DNA of 64,000 nucleotides from Nepenthes gracilis (taxonomy: Eukaryota; Streptophyta; Magnoliopsida; Caryophyllales; Nepenthaceae), in NCBI GenBank assembly GCA_033239525.1, contig BSYO01000016.1:3855045-3919044 (forward strand). Direction: 5' to 3'. The notes beneath the pieces were generated by a model that saw nothing but the letters and a program-made list of their open reading frames with translations, made no database searches and was not told where the DNA came from. Below, one piece after another: positions 46,651-57,429 of the stretch. The translations under genes were made by a program, and so were the position numbers. Position 1 is the first letter of the stretch. Every line of letters starts with the position of its first letter.

Positions 46651-47640
46651 GGCAGTATCGCTTAAGAATTGTCTATCTAAACTTACTCGGAAAAAATGAA
46701 GGTGTTGAGATCTCAATTCTATATCCGGAAACTAATTACGAGGAGTGTGCAGAAGCAATTAAGTTCCCATCCATCTAAACCATGCATGTTTCAAGCGAGC
46801 CATCTTCAGAATAGCAAGTACCTTGTAAACCAGTTACAAAATATACCAGCCAATGATAGCAGGAAGCTATGGAAAACCATGGAAAAACTAGGCAGGCCGC
46901 ATGAGTTTGGAGTAATGTTTTTTGGATAACTTGAATAAAAACAGAGAAGTTAAAACTCAATTGTTTCTAGAGTTTGGGGTTCTCATTTCAGAATTTAAAA
47001 TGCATTTTTTGGAATTCCCGTTAAAAAAACTATAAAGAAGATCTTAATATCCCCATTCAATGGGCAATCACAGAGTGAGAGCGGATGCAAGCGGCGTGCT
47101 TATCTCAAGGAAAAGAATGGACGAAAGCCAGTATGTAATACAATATCTGGTATAGATTCAGAACAGCTTTCGGCCCAGGGGGAATTCAGCTTAGCATTAT
47201 GCCAAAAAAACAGAAAAATAAAAATAACACAGAAATTGGATCTCTTCTTACTTACGAGTTAGGATTGAATGCAAATGAATGGAGAAACTCTGATGAAATT
47301 CTCCCTGCCAAAATTTGGTGCACCACACAGAACACCAAGGCTCTCCAGACTATGCAGAAATTCTAATTCAGTGAGCAGCACAGATTCATCCAATGAATCA
47401 TGTTAAAATCAGCTGGCTGTGTGCATCATATATTCAGATATTTCAAAGAACAGACATGGATCAGACTCCTAAATTGAGGGGGGGGAGGGGGAAGCAAAAT
47501 CCTCGTGATAGAAACTAAAAAAGATACAATCAAACTACGAAATTCATTGCTTTACGAAAGTTCTTAAGCAGGATGAAATTGAAAACGTATGTGTTCAACT
47601 GCAGATAAGGATTATTAAGAAAAATAAAAATAAAAGAGGG
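46651..47640. other. Intergenic region downstream of TOM7
   Basis: Contains a 77-aa ORF at 46696-46929 (plus), basic and without recognisable motifs, and a G-run (GGGGGGGGGAGGGGG, about 47478). The ORF could be an orphan exon. I make no functional call. Confidence 0.35.
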
Positions 47641-47672
47641 AAGAGAAGAGAGAGTGTGCGTGAAGATATGTA

Positions 47673-47678
47673 TTTATT
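47673..47678 (-). terminator. AATAAA polyadenylation signal of TOM7
   Basis: TTTATT on the plus strand is AATAAA on the coding strand, 74 bp downstream of the TOM7 stop codon, a normal position for a plant near-upstream element. Confidence 0.65.
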
Positions 47679-47751
47679 GATAAGAAGTAAAATCGACGAA
47701 TAGAGTAAAGACTTGTTCTGATTACTATGATGTGAGAGAATCATCTCATCT

Positions 47752-47976
47752 TTAGACGGGACTGAGAAGCTGGTAGATCTGAGGCTTGGGCTCAGAATTC
47801 ATGCCGATGATGATGATGAGAGGGATGAAGCCGTAGTGGACAACGACTTTGGCCTTCTTGAAAGTCCAACTGCTCCACTGCTTTATGCATTTCGCCGTCG
47901 ACGACACCTTCTCCTCCATCGCCTTCGATCCCTTCCCTCCCTTTCCTTTTCCCTTCACCACCACTTGAGACGCCAT
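47752..47976 (-). CDS. TOM7: Mitochondrial import receptor subunit TOM7
   Basis: Intact single-exon gene of 74 aa, the usual size for plant TOM7. TOM7 is a small tail-anchored subunit of the outer-membrane TOM complex and modulates assembly and stability of the TOM core around Tom40. The basic N-terminus ([11 protein letters not shown]) is cytosolic. [20 protein letters not shown] leads into the single membrane helix ([10 protein letters not shown]), and the C-terminal tail ends QIYQLLSPV, all strongly conserved in plant TOM7-1 proteins. The start ATG at 47976 gives the conserved MAS start. The frame stays open upstream through a GA microsatellite in the leader, but the extra Arg/Glu residues are not part of the family. 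A telo-box, TATA-like box and poly(A) signal are present. I see no defects. Confidence 0.96.
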   Translation of the reverse strand: MASQVVVKGKGKGGKGSKAMEEKVSSTAKCIKQWSSWTFKKAKVVVHYGFIPLIIIIGMNSEPKPQIYQLLSPV

Positions 47977-48000
47977 TCTCTCTCTCTCTCTCTCCCTCTG
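47977..48000. repeat. (GA)n microsatellite in the TOM7 5' leader
   Basis: CT run on the plus strand, GA on the coding strand, ending directly before the ATG. In frame it would encode RERERER, which explains the open frame upstream of the true start. Confidence 0.85.
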
Positions 48001-48034
48001 CCTCTCTCTCGCCCGCCCGCAGTGAACCGTCGAC

Positions 48035-48062
48035 AAACCCTAACGGCGCTTCCTTAAATACG
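48035..48062 (-). promoter_or_regulatory. TOM7 promoter elements: telo-box and TATA-like box
   Basis: AAACCCTAA (48035-48043) is a telo-box, a motif known to be common in plant genes for ribosomal and mitochondrial biogenesis proteins. On the coding strand CGTATTTAAGG (about 48063-48053) is a weak TATA-like element just upstream. Confidence 0.6.
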
Positions 48063-48079
48063 GGCATTCAACCCACCAT

Positions 48080-48770
48080 CAACACCCTGCTTCAAACAAT
48101 ATGATCAAAATCGAATTCCAAATAAACTGTATATAAATAAAACTAATGACCGTCTAGTCAACTTGGTCCAAATTTAGCCCGAATATTAAAGCCATAAAAA
48201 TTATATTTATATTCATCTATAATTAAAATTAGACCAATTTAGACTCATTAATATATTTTTTTAATTATTTTTATTTAAAAATTCATACATATAAAAAAAC
48301 CTAAAATAAAAAATAATTTATAAATATAAATATTTAAATTAAAATATTGCCTAATTTTAAATAGAAAGTCTTTATATAAAACCCTTGTTAATTACATAAA
48401 AATGTAGTTTATTAAGTTATTTCTAAATTTTATTTTTATTCCTAAAAAAATATACTTATAAAAAATTTATAATCCAACTCTGATACGATTGAATAAGTAA
48501 TTTTCACTCGTGGTTATCTTGTCCAAAAAATTAGTCTGACCTTATTTTTTGATATTAATTATATATTATTTAAAAATATTATATGATTTTAATTTTTTTA
48601 TAAATTATTAAAATAATTATATTATTTAATAATCTCATAAAGTAAAATAAAAATTTTCATGACATACCCAAATTCATGAATAATATTCTTTTCTTGAATG
48701 ATATAGAATTAATTTTTTTCCTTCACTCTTATTACTCTTTCTTATAATAGTTTTTTGAATTGGTATTAAA
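48080..48770. other. AT-rich upstream region of TOM7
   Basis: Very AT-rich sequence with no ORF or repeat that I can support. Confidence 0.5.
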
Positions 48771-48779
48771 TGATAGTGA

Positions 48780-49690
48780 TGGAGACAGTAGAAATAGGCC
48801 AACCCAGCATAAAAGCTCACAGACTAACAATGAGTGTCTTGAACACAGGCCCAGAGACTAGTTGGCATTTTCATTGACGCAAACAGTATTCCAACCGACC
48901 CAAATTAACCTTGACCTAATCAGAACAGCCCACAATCATCTTCCCTATGCATTGAAATTACTTACCTTATCCAACTCAGCATCCTAAATATTGCCTCCAA
49001 TTGCGATCTCTCCCAAATGGCAACTCCAACTCAATGGATATATCATAATAGTAATTCTAACTCAACGGATCTCTCCTAATATGAACTCTTATATCCACCA
49101 TATCCAGCATCTCCTCGATGAAAGAAGAAATGCTCATGACTAATTATAATTATCATAATCGGCACCCACGATCCCCATGACAGTCTACTAAATCCATACA
49201 GACAACTGTCAACTAGTTTGGTGCCCAAGCAAGGTTGAGTTGGTTCAAATATTATAAATATCTCTTTACTCTCATGGGTAATGACAAGACCATACGTACT
49301 CAAAAACTCACACTCAAGAGTTCATAAAAAATACCTCTCCACTCAAAGAGTTTCCGAAGAAATCCCTCACAATTTTTGTCCCCTCAATCTCAAAGTTGCT
49401 CCACGTTGAGTACAACCTCCAAATCAAACTCAAGCCCCCACACCCTTGTATCATCAAGCATAATTTTAATCCCTACATCTTCTCATTCCTACATCTTTTC
49501 ATCTCTTTGAAGAAGAGACTGATACAAGCGTCAGATGATAAATTGAGGTACGAGTCCCGTCAATCTTCTAACCTTTTGTTCATTCATTGTGTGGCGCATA
49601 ATCCAAATTATTAGTTACGGAGATCAGACCTGCATGAGTTCGACCCAACCGAGGAAGACCGAGAAGCCCCCTATTCTATATAACAACCTG
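48780..49690 (+). mobile_element. LTR-like sequence, possibly gypsy (Tat/Athila type)
   Basis: Moderate-GC, stop-rich block. It has a TATA-like ATTATAAATATCTC (about 49252), a leader-like stretch with repeated CACTCAA and CTCTCCACTCAAAG words, and ACAAGCGTCAGATGATAAATTG near 49525, reminiscent of the R/U5 region of plant Tat-lineage LTRs. Ends not defined. Confidence 0.35.
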
Positions 49691-50734
49691 GATCTAAAAC
49701 GCATTAGATAGTGTACAATTTTTATTAACTACATTTAGAATTTAGAGATAATGGAAGTTCTAAAATCTCATTCTAATTAAAATCTAAAAAATTAACCTTT
49801 ATTATCAAGGAAAAAACCATTGATTATATCATTAATAATGATAAATAATTTTATTATTTATAAAATAAAAAAAATTAATCTCTTGGTTATATGAATATTG
49901 TTATTTTTATTAAAAATTAGACTAATTAATGAAATAAATTTTTTAGTAAAATATAATAAATTTATATACTATAATATTTAATTATTTTAATAAATTATTT
50001 AATATATGATACATTATATATAACAATCTAACATATAATACTCATACACCTTAGCAGTACCACGTAAAATTATAAATGAACAAAATAGAACAAATCCAAT
50101 GATATTATTTTAATTGAATCTATTTTAATCCTAGTAATAAAGTGTCACGTCCCCGTACCAATTTTGAATAATTAGCAAGATTTTCCTCTCTTAATTAATC
50201 AATGCAGTTTATATCATACTTTATAACATCTCAAAACTAAAAATGAGGTCGAGAAAATTTCTAAAATTTTAAAAGTTTACATACAAGACGTGACCCTAAA
50301 ATTATACATCGACAATCATATTGCAGGACTCAAAATATAAATCATTAAGTGGCTGAAATTTTCGACCATAACTTGATTCCAAACATTTATAAAGACAAAC
50401 ATCTTACCGATATCAAAATACTCATGAAATCATGACTCGATTTAGCTACTAAAAAATAATCAATATTTAACATATATAACCAATGAGAACGTTGCAGCAT
50501 TTTATGTAATACAACATATTATTCGAATAAAATTATACATTCTAATCTAATGTCCTGGACATAGTGCAACATCTGATCAATTTTAATTATAAATTCTAAC
50601 ATTTTTTAAGCAATCTCATCACCAACCTTCTCAACTTGCAAGTATTTTCCAAGCCTGCCAACCTTATAGAGGTTAGTAAAGAAAATAAATGTAAGAGTGA
50701 GATAGGAGGATGAGTAGATAATACGTAAATATAT

Positions 50735-51050
50735 GTTTCGGAGGATTAAGTGTTTATGAAAGGTTGAGTTTCGATGAGTACATTTGGTTGGAGAGTGGCT
50801 TTGAGATGGAAGACTGAATTCCGATTAGTGCGCTTAATTAGGGAGTGGCTTATAAATAGATGATTGAATTTTCGGTGAGTGTGCTCAATTGGGAACTGGC
50901 TTAGATATGAAAGATTGAATTTCAATGAATGCGCTCAGTTAGATATCGACTTAAAAATGGATGATTAGGTTCTGATAAGTGCGTTTGATTGATAACCAGT
51001 TTAGAGATGGAGGATTTAGTTCCGATGATTGCGCTCAACTGTTTAGCCCC
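50735..51050. repeat. 50-bp minisatellite, about six degenerate units
   Basis: The block GATTGAATTCCGATGAGTGCGCTCAATTG, then a GGCTTAGAGAT-like spacer, recurs with period 50 or 51. Equivalent positions of the GAATT/GAGTT word end at 50770, 50820, 50870, 50921, 50971 and 51021. Units have diverged at many sites, so the array is old. Flanking sequence to 50150 on the left is AT-rich and non-coding. Confidence 0.8.
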
Positions 51051-51289
51051 AAGCAAAACCCTTTATGATTCTCAACCTCTTTCCCCAGTCCAGCGTAGGA
51101 TGGTTTGTATTTCGATTGCTTGAAAAGAAAATTCAACATTTTGGATTATACCTAAACTCAAATTTGATATAATAATATGCTAAAAATATTAAATTTCTTA
51201 AAAAGGATTAGAAGATAAATATTATATATCTTAAATTTCATAGGGCAATGGAAATCTCCTTGGCTCTCTAAGTATCATGTGTCATATCA

Positions 51290-51790
51290 AAACTAGAATC
51301 CATTTCAACTACTATTATGCTGCAATGGATGAAAATATTAGCCATATATATTTGTATCATTTGTTATAACACTAATATTTTTTGATATAGAAAAAACATC
51401 CTAATATATTATCGTATTTGTATCACCACAATATATAAACTAATATACATTGGCTAATTTATTTATTTATTTATTAGAAAACTAAATCTGCATATTTTAA
51501 ATATATATAAATCTGTTAAGAAATCTAAACCTATATGTTTTGTAAAGTTATAAAACATAACAAGTCAAAAAATTTAAATTTTTTTAATGATCTAAAAGAA
51601 TATTAAAACTAATTTTAATAAATTGATTAAAACCCCTTAAATAGATAAATAAATTATTTATAAAAAGTCAAACTTTATAATATTACTCAAGCTAAAAGAA
51701 ATTAGTCCACATCTTCAATACCAATATGCATTTTTCAATAAAGTAGCTACCAATACCAATAATAATATTTTTATCCATGTATGGCATAGA
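51290..51790. repeat. Another copy of the CCAATATCGATA-type dispersed repeat
   Basis: Shares CCAATACCAAT and the ...ATATTTTTATCCAT end with the copies in the carrier-gene introns (31550-35330). Confidence 0.45.
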
Positions 51791-52014
51791 ATACTAATTG
51801 CATAATGTGCCAGCAATAATATACAAATAAAGTAGTGTAGGAGACATTATTTAGCAACCCTTGATAACGTGATATTTTATTCATTTATTCATACTATCAG
51901 GCTCATATAAAAATAAATAAATGAATATATATCAATTTATCTGAGAATGTTCAAAAGGTGCATACAAAATTGTCTCCCAACAATTTTCACATAATTATGT
52001 ACGCAAGTCTTATT

Positions 52015-52560
52015 TGAGGGGAAGACTTAACATGAAGGCAATAAGCTAAGCTGCCATTCTCAGCAAAGTCAGAAATAAGAAGCTTCTCTTCTTTCCTACA
52101 GTAACAAGCAACAACAGGGAGCGGATTTCGGTGTCTAAATTTTTCAATCTTTCTCGTTTACTCACAAAAGTCCCTTCTTCCCACCTTGTTCATTTGCCTA
52201 AATCTTTTCACCACAAAGATCTCCCCGTTGGACATCGCAGCCTTATACGACGATCGGAAACTCCCACTTCCCAACACTTCAGCTGACGCTCTCAGCAGCT
52301 CCGACAAACCAAATTGCCGCCTGTCATCCCTAACAAAAGCCAACTTCCCCTGCTCGGCTGCCTTCGTCTCAGCATAATTCTCCTTGGTTGGCGTGTATTC
52401 TGCTCCGTTTCCATCGTAGGACACCAGCTTATGCCTTCTGTTTGATGACATTGTCCGGCCCATCTTAGGCTTTTGGCTTCAGCTGCAGTACAGGAACGCA
52501 GCTGTTTTCTTCGTGAGGATTGCCAGGGCAAGCAGCATGGATAGCATGATTATTGTGGTT
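52015..52560 (-). pseudogene. Pollen receptor-like kinase (LRR-RLK, PRK type) fragment
   Basis: The minus-strand ORF 52463-52158 reads KLVSYDGNGAEYTPTKENYA, then KLAFVRDDRRQFGLSELLRA, SAEVLGSGSFRSSYKAAMS and FVVKRFRQMNKVGRRDF. This is the juxtamembrane region and N-lobe of plant pollen receptor-like kinases (LLRASAEVLGSGSFG.SYKA, VKRFR.MN). The glycine-rich loop reads GSGSFR, with the final Gly changed. After RRDF the frame shifts and continues as LPVVAYCRKEEKLLISDF and AENGSLA before ending. Upstream, transmembrane-like sequence is also frame-shifted. The LRR ectodomain and most of the kinase are missing. Confidence 0.85.
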
Positions 52561-52569
52561 GTTGAATTA

Positions 52570-52690
52570 TGATGCGAGTCCCATATTGAAAAGCTTAAGG
52601 TAAAACCTCTAACTTATAAGTTAGGGAACTCTCCATTCTACTAGACCAGTCTTTTAGCATAGGCTCTCTCTCTAACCTATGATCAAATCA
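52570..52690 (+). mobile_element. 121-bp LTR, same family as the array at 56071-57001 but opposite orientation
   Basis: Starts TGATGCGAGTCCCATATTGA and contains GGTAAAACCTCTAACTTATA, TACTAGACCAGTCTTTT and a diverged end AAATCA. The reverse complement of the copy at 56565-56684 aligns with it throughout. Homology continues past the LTR into the internal region (AATTGTGCTTTCATTGA against AATAGTATTTTCATTGA), so it is the 5' LTR of an element rather than a solo LTR. Confidence 0.75.
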
Positions 52691-52900
52691 AATTGTGCTT
52701 TCATTGAAACAAAAACGGAGGAGATTGAAGAACGATTACTCGACTCACTCGAAGCAGCCATGGCCGAGCTTGCCAATGCGATGAAGGACTTGCAGCAGGT
52801 TACCAATCGACTTGTCGCCAACTCGTCCACCGTGGCTTCAACCACAGCACAAATTCGATTGTCCATTACTGAAATAGCCAATCGTTCCATAGAATAGAGT
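52691..52900 (+). CDS. Gag-like coiled-coil ORF of a short-LTR element (partial)
   Basis: The frame directly following the LTR reads FIETKTEEIEERLLDSLEAA, MAELANAMKDLQQVTNRLV and STTAQIRLSITEIANRSIE, then a stop at 52895. It is predicted to be all-helical with heptad spacing, like the N-terminal part of plant retrotransposon gag proteins. Its position immediately 3' of the 5' LTR supports a gag origin. No CCHC knuckle, protease or RT was found downstream. It may be the gag of a gag-only terminal-repeat element. This identification is inference. Confidence 0.45.
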
Positions 52901-54950
52901 ACCACCCTAACCGGTCAATGACTTTCTCACCTTCTGTGGTTTCTTCTACTATTACTTCTCATCTTCCAGTTCCAATTGCTCCACATCTTTACTTTCCCTA
53001 ACCTGCAATCTCTTCCTTCACAAGTTCCGTGCATCCACATATACCTCAAATTGCCATTTCTGCTTCCACCACCACTGAACAAATTCGGCACTCCCGCACT
53101 ATCCACCTCGACTGACTACCCTTACCAACTGTAAATTCCTCTTTGTCTTCAACTTCATCATCGTTCACAACTTCCACTTCTGACATTTTTTCCCAAACTG
53201 CTATTACCAATTTTGCCTCCACCATGTCATCAGACTAGAAAGCCCTCATTGAAACCTTTCAACTCTTAAATCAAATCGAACGACAGATTTTACCATCCCC
53301 AATTCTCCTTGTTTTGCCAACTCTCTCATCACCTTCGGACATTTACCCCAAACTGCTCAGATCCGACCCCTACTACTACAGGCCTTACCCAATGTCCAAA
53401 TCATTACTTCTGTTCCAACTCCAATTAACAGAACCAATGGTGATGGATGTTCAAATTTTCATTGCCGACCGTTGACCAAGCAGCCAGAACACTCCTTGGT
53501 GAGACCACCGAGCCATGAGCTCTTATTATTGAAGCCGGTGACGATACCGGACTCTTCCAACATGGCGGATTGGATGGAGGAAAAAGTGGAAGCCAACTCT
53601 GTCGTCCTTATTGCTCTAGAGGCTTCAGAAGAGGAGTTGGAAACCCTCGCGCCCTTGCTTCAGTCCAAGAACTGAACAAATCTATGAGTATTTATCCTCT
53701 AACAATTGAACTGTCCACGGGTAGACTTTCAGAATTTCAGACTGTTCTATGTACCAATATCAGCCTGGATAAATCGATGGAAATTGATGAATGCTGTCAC
53801 AGTTCTCATCCTGCAAGAATCTTCATAAAATCTGTCATACATTGGTTTTTTGGCAATGTCTTCAGCGACTTGGGTCCTGACTTTATTGTTGTAGACGTGA
53901 CTAGTGAGGAGTCACATGCGGACAATCCTGCTCTTATGTCCGTTATAGGAGTAGAGATGCTTGAGCTGGTATCACTTCAGGATCCGCATGATTTTATTCT
54001 GCGTGCTTTCCGTAAGTTCAATTATCTAGTTCTCCTACATGTGGCATGCTAAGCCTTATATAATCTTATATTGGAGTTGGGTCACCATTTGGTTATTGGG
54101 TCATCAAATGTGGTGGTTGTGCTAAAGGAGAGTGACTCTACTCAAACTACATCTTCGTTTTCCAGAATAACAGCTTACGCTTATATTTCTGACAATCCTT
54201 ACAATTTAATAAAAAAAGTATATATGAAAATTAGAGTTCACATTGGCACACCTTGGCTCCCTAAAAGGAAATCTATTCCCCGTTGAGGGACAAATCTGGT
54301 TGGTAGACCTTGGATGTATTGTACATGATTGTTAATCCTATTGGTACAAGTCTAAAGTTGGATTTCGGTCGGCCAGCTTTCATAGTGGACCTTCCTGAAA
54401 GGCAGGCTGCCAAGGAACATGGAGTCAACACAGATATGATGACTGTGAATCTTCCCAGTATTACGGTGGTTAGCATTCGAGGGAACTCTTTCAATTAGAT
54501 CCTGTTAACTATATGTTAGCTATCTGTGGAACTGCTACTCGTCGAGAGTTTCCCTCACCTGGGACCTTAGAGTTGCAATTTAACAATTGCTGCGTTGGCA
54601 TCCATGAGAAACATCAGTAGGAGCTAAGCTACTGTGAAACTTCTTCTGTAACATTTGTAGATAAGTTACTATGCCTAGTCCTGATTTGCTTCCCAAAGCT
54701 GACCACCATCAGCAGCATCCTTGCAGCAGTACAATCCAGCAAAACCGGTTCCATAGTTATCGCTACTCTCCAGTTTTTGCAGACCATTAGCAAAGCAACG
54801 TATATTCTAGAGTCCTTTCATCAAATCAAGACTACCGTTGCTAACCTCACTTGTGTTGATCATATTGCCAATGCATGCCGATACATTGACTGCCGTGGCC
54901 AAGGATGTGCGGAGGATCCTTATCAAAGACCCGGCCTAGGCCTTTTATGA
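52901..54950 (+). other. Internal region with broken ORFs, possibly of the short-LTR element
   Basis: Sequence of near-coding composition on the plus strand with short open stretches: 53472-53675 (MADWMEEKVEANSVVLIALE), 53570-54052 (160 aa, with GNVFSDLGPDFIVVDVTSEE and DPHDFILRAFRKFN), 54071-54286 and 54310-54498. None matches a family I know. Frames change between them, suggesting a decayed longer coding sequence. Confidence 0.4.
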
Positions 54951-54956
54951 AGTAGA

Positions 54957-55637
54957 ATGCCAGTGCAAGACCCTTCAAAAGATGATGATATTGATGCAAT
55001 TTTCAATAGGGCTAGACAACTACAAGCTGTTGAACGGCCTATTGATTCCTCTCTGCATTTCTCTTCAAGCTCTAGAAGCTTTACTGGAACAGAGAGATTC
55101 CTCTCGGCTTTCTTGGAGAGCATCAGGAATTCCAAGTGGCCGAAAGAGCTGGGGCTGGCAGAATGGGATACTCACGTCCATGTTGTTCTCGTGAGGAAGG
55201 ATGAGAATTGCCCAGAATCAGAGAAGCAGCAGGTTCCATCTCAGGGCATAGGAAGAACATTGGGCTACAACAGCAATGCCGGAAAACTCGGTGCCCTATA
55301 TGGTGCAACACGGCGAGAAAATTTGGAAACAGTAAGGTTGCTAAAGAATAAGGATTTTGACACCTACATTCCTAATAGAAATGGCAACATATCGTTTCTA
55401 CTGGCAGCAAGAGGTGACCATGGGCGGGTGCGTGAGCCCTTAATTTGTAGTGGAGCTAGATGCGATATTGAGAAGCCAAAGGGGGAAACTGCTGCCCCGT
55501 TTGCAAGAAGAACTAGTAGGAAGAGGACCAGGTTAACCGGCAGTTTAACAGTGGCAATACTTCATCAAGCTTTCTCCTCGTTCAACCTTGAGGACAATGT
55601 TATTTTGATGGATATGGCAATAATACAAACTCTTTAA
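54957..55637 (+). CDS. Ankyrin-repeat-like ORF, 226 aa (probably gene fragment)
   Basis: Longest ORF in the window. Residues 1-60 ([32 protein letters not shown]) are not recognised. From about residue 108 it reads [20 protein letters not shown], then [40 protein letters not shown] and [11 protein letters not shown]. This is two to three ankyrin repeats of the plant type that ends GxxxDxxNxKGETxLxLARR. The canonical HLAA and TPLxxAA motifs are degraded ([17 protein letters not shown]). It is uninterrupted by introns and lies between retroelement LTRs, so it could be a captured or retro-copied host fragment. No sign of a promoter. Confidence 0.45.
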   Translation: MPVQDPSKDDDIDAIFNRARQLQAVERPIDSSLHFSSSSRSFTGTERFLSAFLESIRNSKWPKELGLAEWDTHVHVVLVRKDENCPESEKQQVPSQGIGRTLGYNSNAGKLGALYGATRRENLETVRLLKNKDFDTYIPNRNGNISFLLAARGDHGRVREPLICSGARCDIEKPKGETAAPFARRTSRKRTRLTGSLTVAILHQAFSSFNLEDNVILMDMAIIQTL

Positions 55638-56070
55638 TACCACACCGAAAACTGTCAACTTCCTAAAATTAGAGAATTATATTTTGTTAATTTTGTTATG
55701 GATTTCTCTGCTTGGTTGTTGATAATTATATTCTTCTTTTATTAGTTGCAAATGGAAGTGAGGGTTGTTATAGGCCACGAGTATATTTACCCATCACTGT
55801 TCATGCTTAAGCAAGAAAAAAAACATTTACTCTCTTTTAAACTCTCTCGCACCATCACCACTGCCCCCTTTCTCTACTTTTCCCTCTCCCTCTCTCACTC
55901 TTTGTCCTTTCCCTGCTTTTTTGCGTTTCATTTTTAATATTTTTTTTCTCTTCTTTATTTTCCCTACTGCCTTCTTCCTCCAGAACTCCCCTCTCCTCGT
56001 CACTCCCACTTTCTCGCCATCGATTACCGTGATTAAACCATAAAGTATGTATCAAATGGTGAATCACCAC
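55638..56070. other. Spacer with CT-rich tract, no gene
   Basis: Includes a pyrimidine-rich stretch (55840-56010) resembling a 5' leader. ORFs on both strands here are low-complexity. Confidence 0.4.
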
Positions 56071-57001
56071 TGATGCGTGCATAAGTTCAGGAGGAGAACT
56101 CACCCCAAAAGAACGTCCTATGGGGGGAAAGCCCCCCAAACTTATAAGTTGGAGGTTTTGCCTCCAACTTTTCAATGTGGGATATGCATCATTCCTCCTC
56201 CCTTCAATAGCCGCAGACCTCGACGGCTGTACCCGCTTATCATTTGATGCGAGCATAAGTCAGAGGGAGAACCTATCCCAAAAAACTAGTCCAGTATAAG
56301 GGAGAGCTCCCTAATTTATAAGATGGAGGTTTTACCTCAAACTTTTTAATGTGGAATTTGTATCATTTCTCCCTCCTTCAACAGTCACAGACCTCAGCGG
56401 CTGCACTTTGCGACATTTCACTCGGTGACTTTCACTTTGTGACATTTCACTCCACCCTAGTGTACCGTTAGTAGGTCTGTCTCTTCGCAGGTAACCCTTT
56501 TCGGTCAGAACTCTTCGCAGGTAGCCCTCTTCCGGGTCGGGATGATCTCAATGAAAATACTATTTGATGCGAGTATAAGTTAGGAAGAAAGCCCATCCCA
56601 AAAGACCGATCTAGTAGGAGGAAAAGCCCTTAACTTATAAGTTAAAGGTTTTACCTTAAAATTTTCAATGTGGAACTCGCATCATTCCTCCATTCTTCAA
56701 CAGCCACAGACCTCAGTGCTACACTCTACAATACTTCATTCGGCGACTTTTACTTTGCGATGGTTCACTCCACCCTGACGTATCGGCAACCGGTCAACCC
56801 CTCCGTAGGTAACTATTTTCTGTCAGAACCCTCTGCAGGTAGGCCTCTTCAGGTCGGGGTTAATCTCAATAAAAGTACAATTAATACGTGCACAAGTTTA
56901 GGAGGAGAACTCACCCCAAAAGGACGTCCTATGGGGGAGAGCCCCCAAAACTTATAAGTTGGATATTTTGCCTCTAACTTTTCAATGTGAGACTCGTATC
57001 A
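56071..57001 (-). mobile_element. Tandem array of short-LTR (TRIM-like) elements: four LTRs, three internals
   Basis: Four ~120-bp LTRs lie in the same orientation: 56071-56191, 56245-56365, 56565-56684 and 56882-57001. Each begins TGATGCG/TAATACG and ends ATCA on the plus strand. One copy has a perfect 9-bp terminal inverted pair, TGATGCGAG ... CTCGCATCA. Internal segments are 53, 199 and 197 bp; the two long ones are homologous (CCACAGACCTCAG, TTCACTCCACCCT, GCAGGTAG). Read on the minus strand each internal segment ends in a purine tract (GAAGGGAGGAGGAA or similar) before the next LTR. In the short one, AATGATAAGCGGG looks like a deleted initiator-tRNA primer-binding site. Period for the long units is about 318 bp. 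The LTR-internal-LTR-internal pattern is what unequal recombination between LTRs produces. Confidence 0.82.
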
Positions 57002-57429
57002 AAATAGATGAGACCTGAGCACTACAGGCGGTGGTATAGGTAATGGGAGTGGCAGTAGCAACACCGGTGCAGGTGTTTAGAGGCGGCCCACATAGTCCCT
57101 TATTGCTTGCAATAATTGCACAGAATGATCAGATGGTTGCCCTGTTCTAACAAAATAATGTCTCCATATACAAAGGTGCCGCTTGATTAGACCGTTGATA
57201 GTTCAATATCGTTGTTGGATGTTAGGCTGTTGAACCGTTGCCGTAATTGTTTGTTTTGATGGTAAATGTAAAAATAATGTTTGATTAGAATGTTGTTAGA
57301 TGTTGCTATTACATGTTGAATAACAAATATGGGTATCTCTTATTTTATCTGATATATTTATTTATTTTTCATTTTCTTCAAAAAGGATACAAAATAAAAA
57401 ACATTTAAAAAGATCAATTAAGGACACTA
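57002..57429. other. Spacer between the TRIM array and the copia fragment
   Basis: No ORF or repeat that I can support. Confidence 0.4.

Noticed and set aside
47752..48067. Longer TOM7 start, and the overlapping 91-aa minus-strand ORF
   Set aside because: Upstream codons come from the GA microsatellite. The conserved family start is the ATG at 47976, and the 91-aa ORF is another frame of the same sequence.
55827..56256. Minus-strand ORFs of 60 and 133 aa rich in Arg/Glu/Lys
   Set aside because: Translation of a pyrimidine-rich tract and of the first LTR in the array. Low complexity, no domain.
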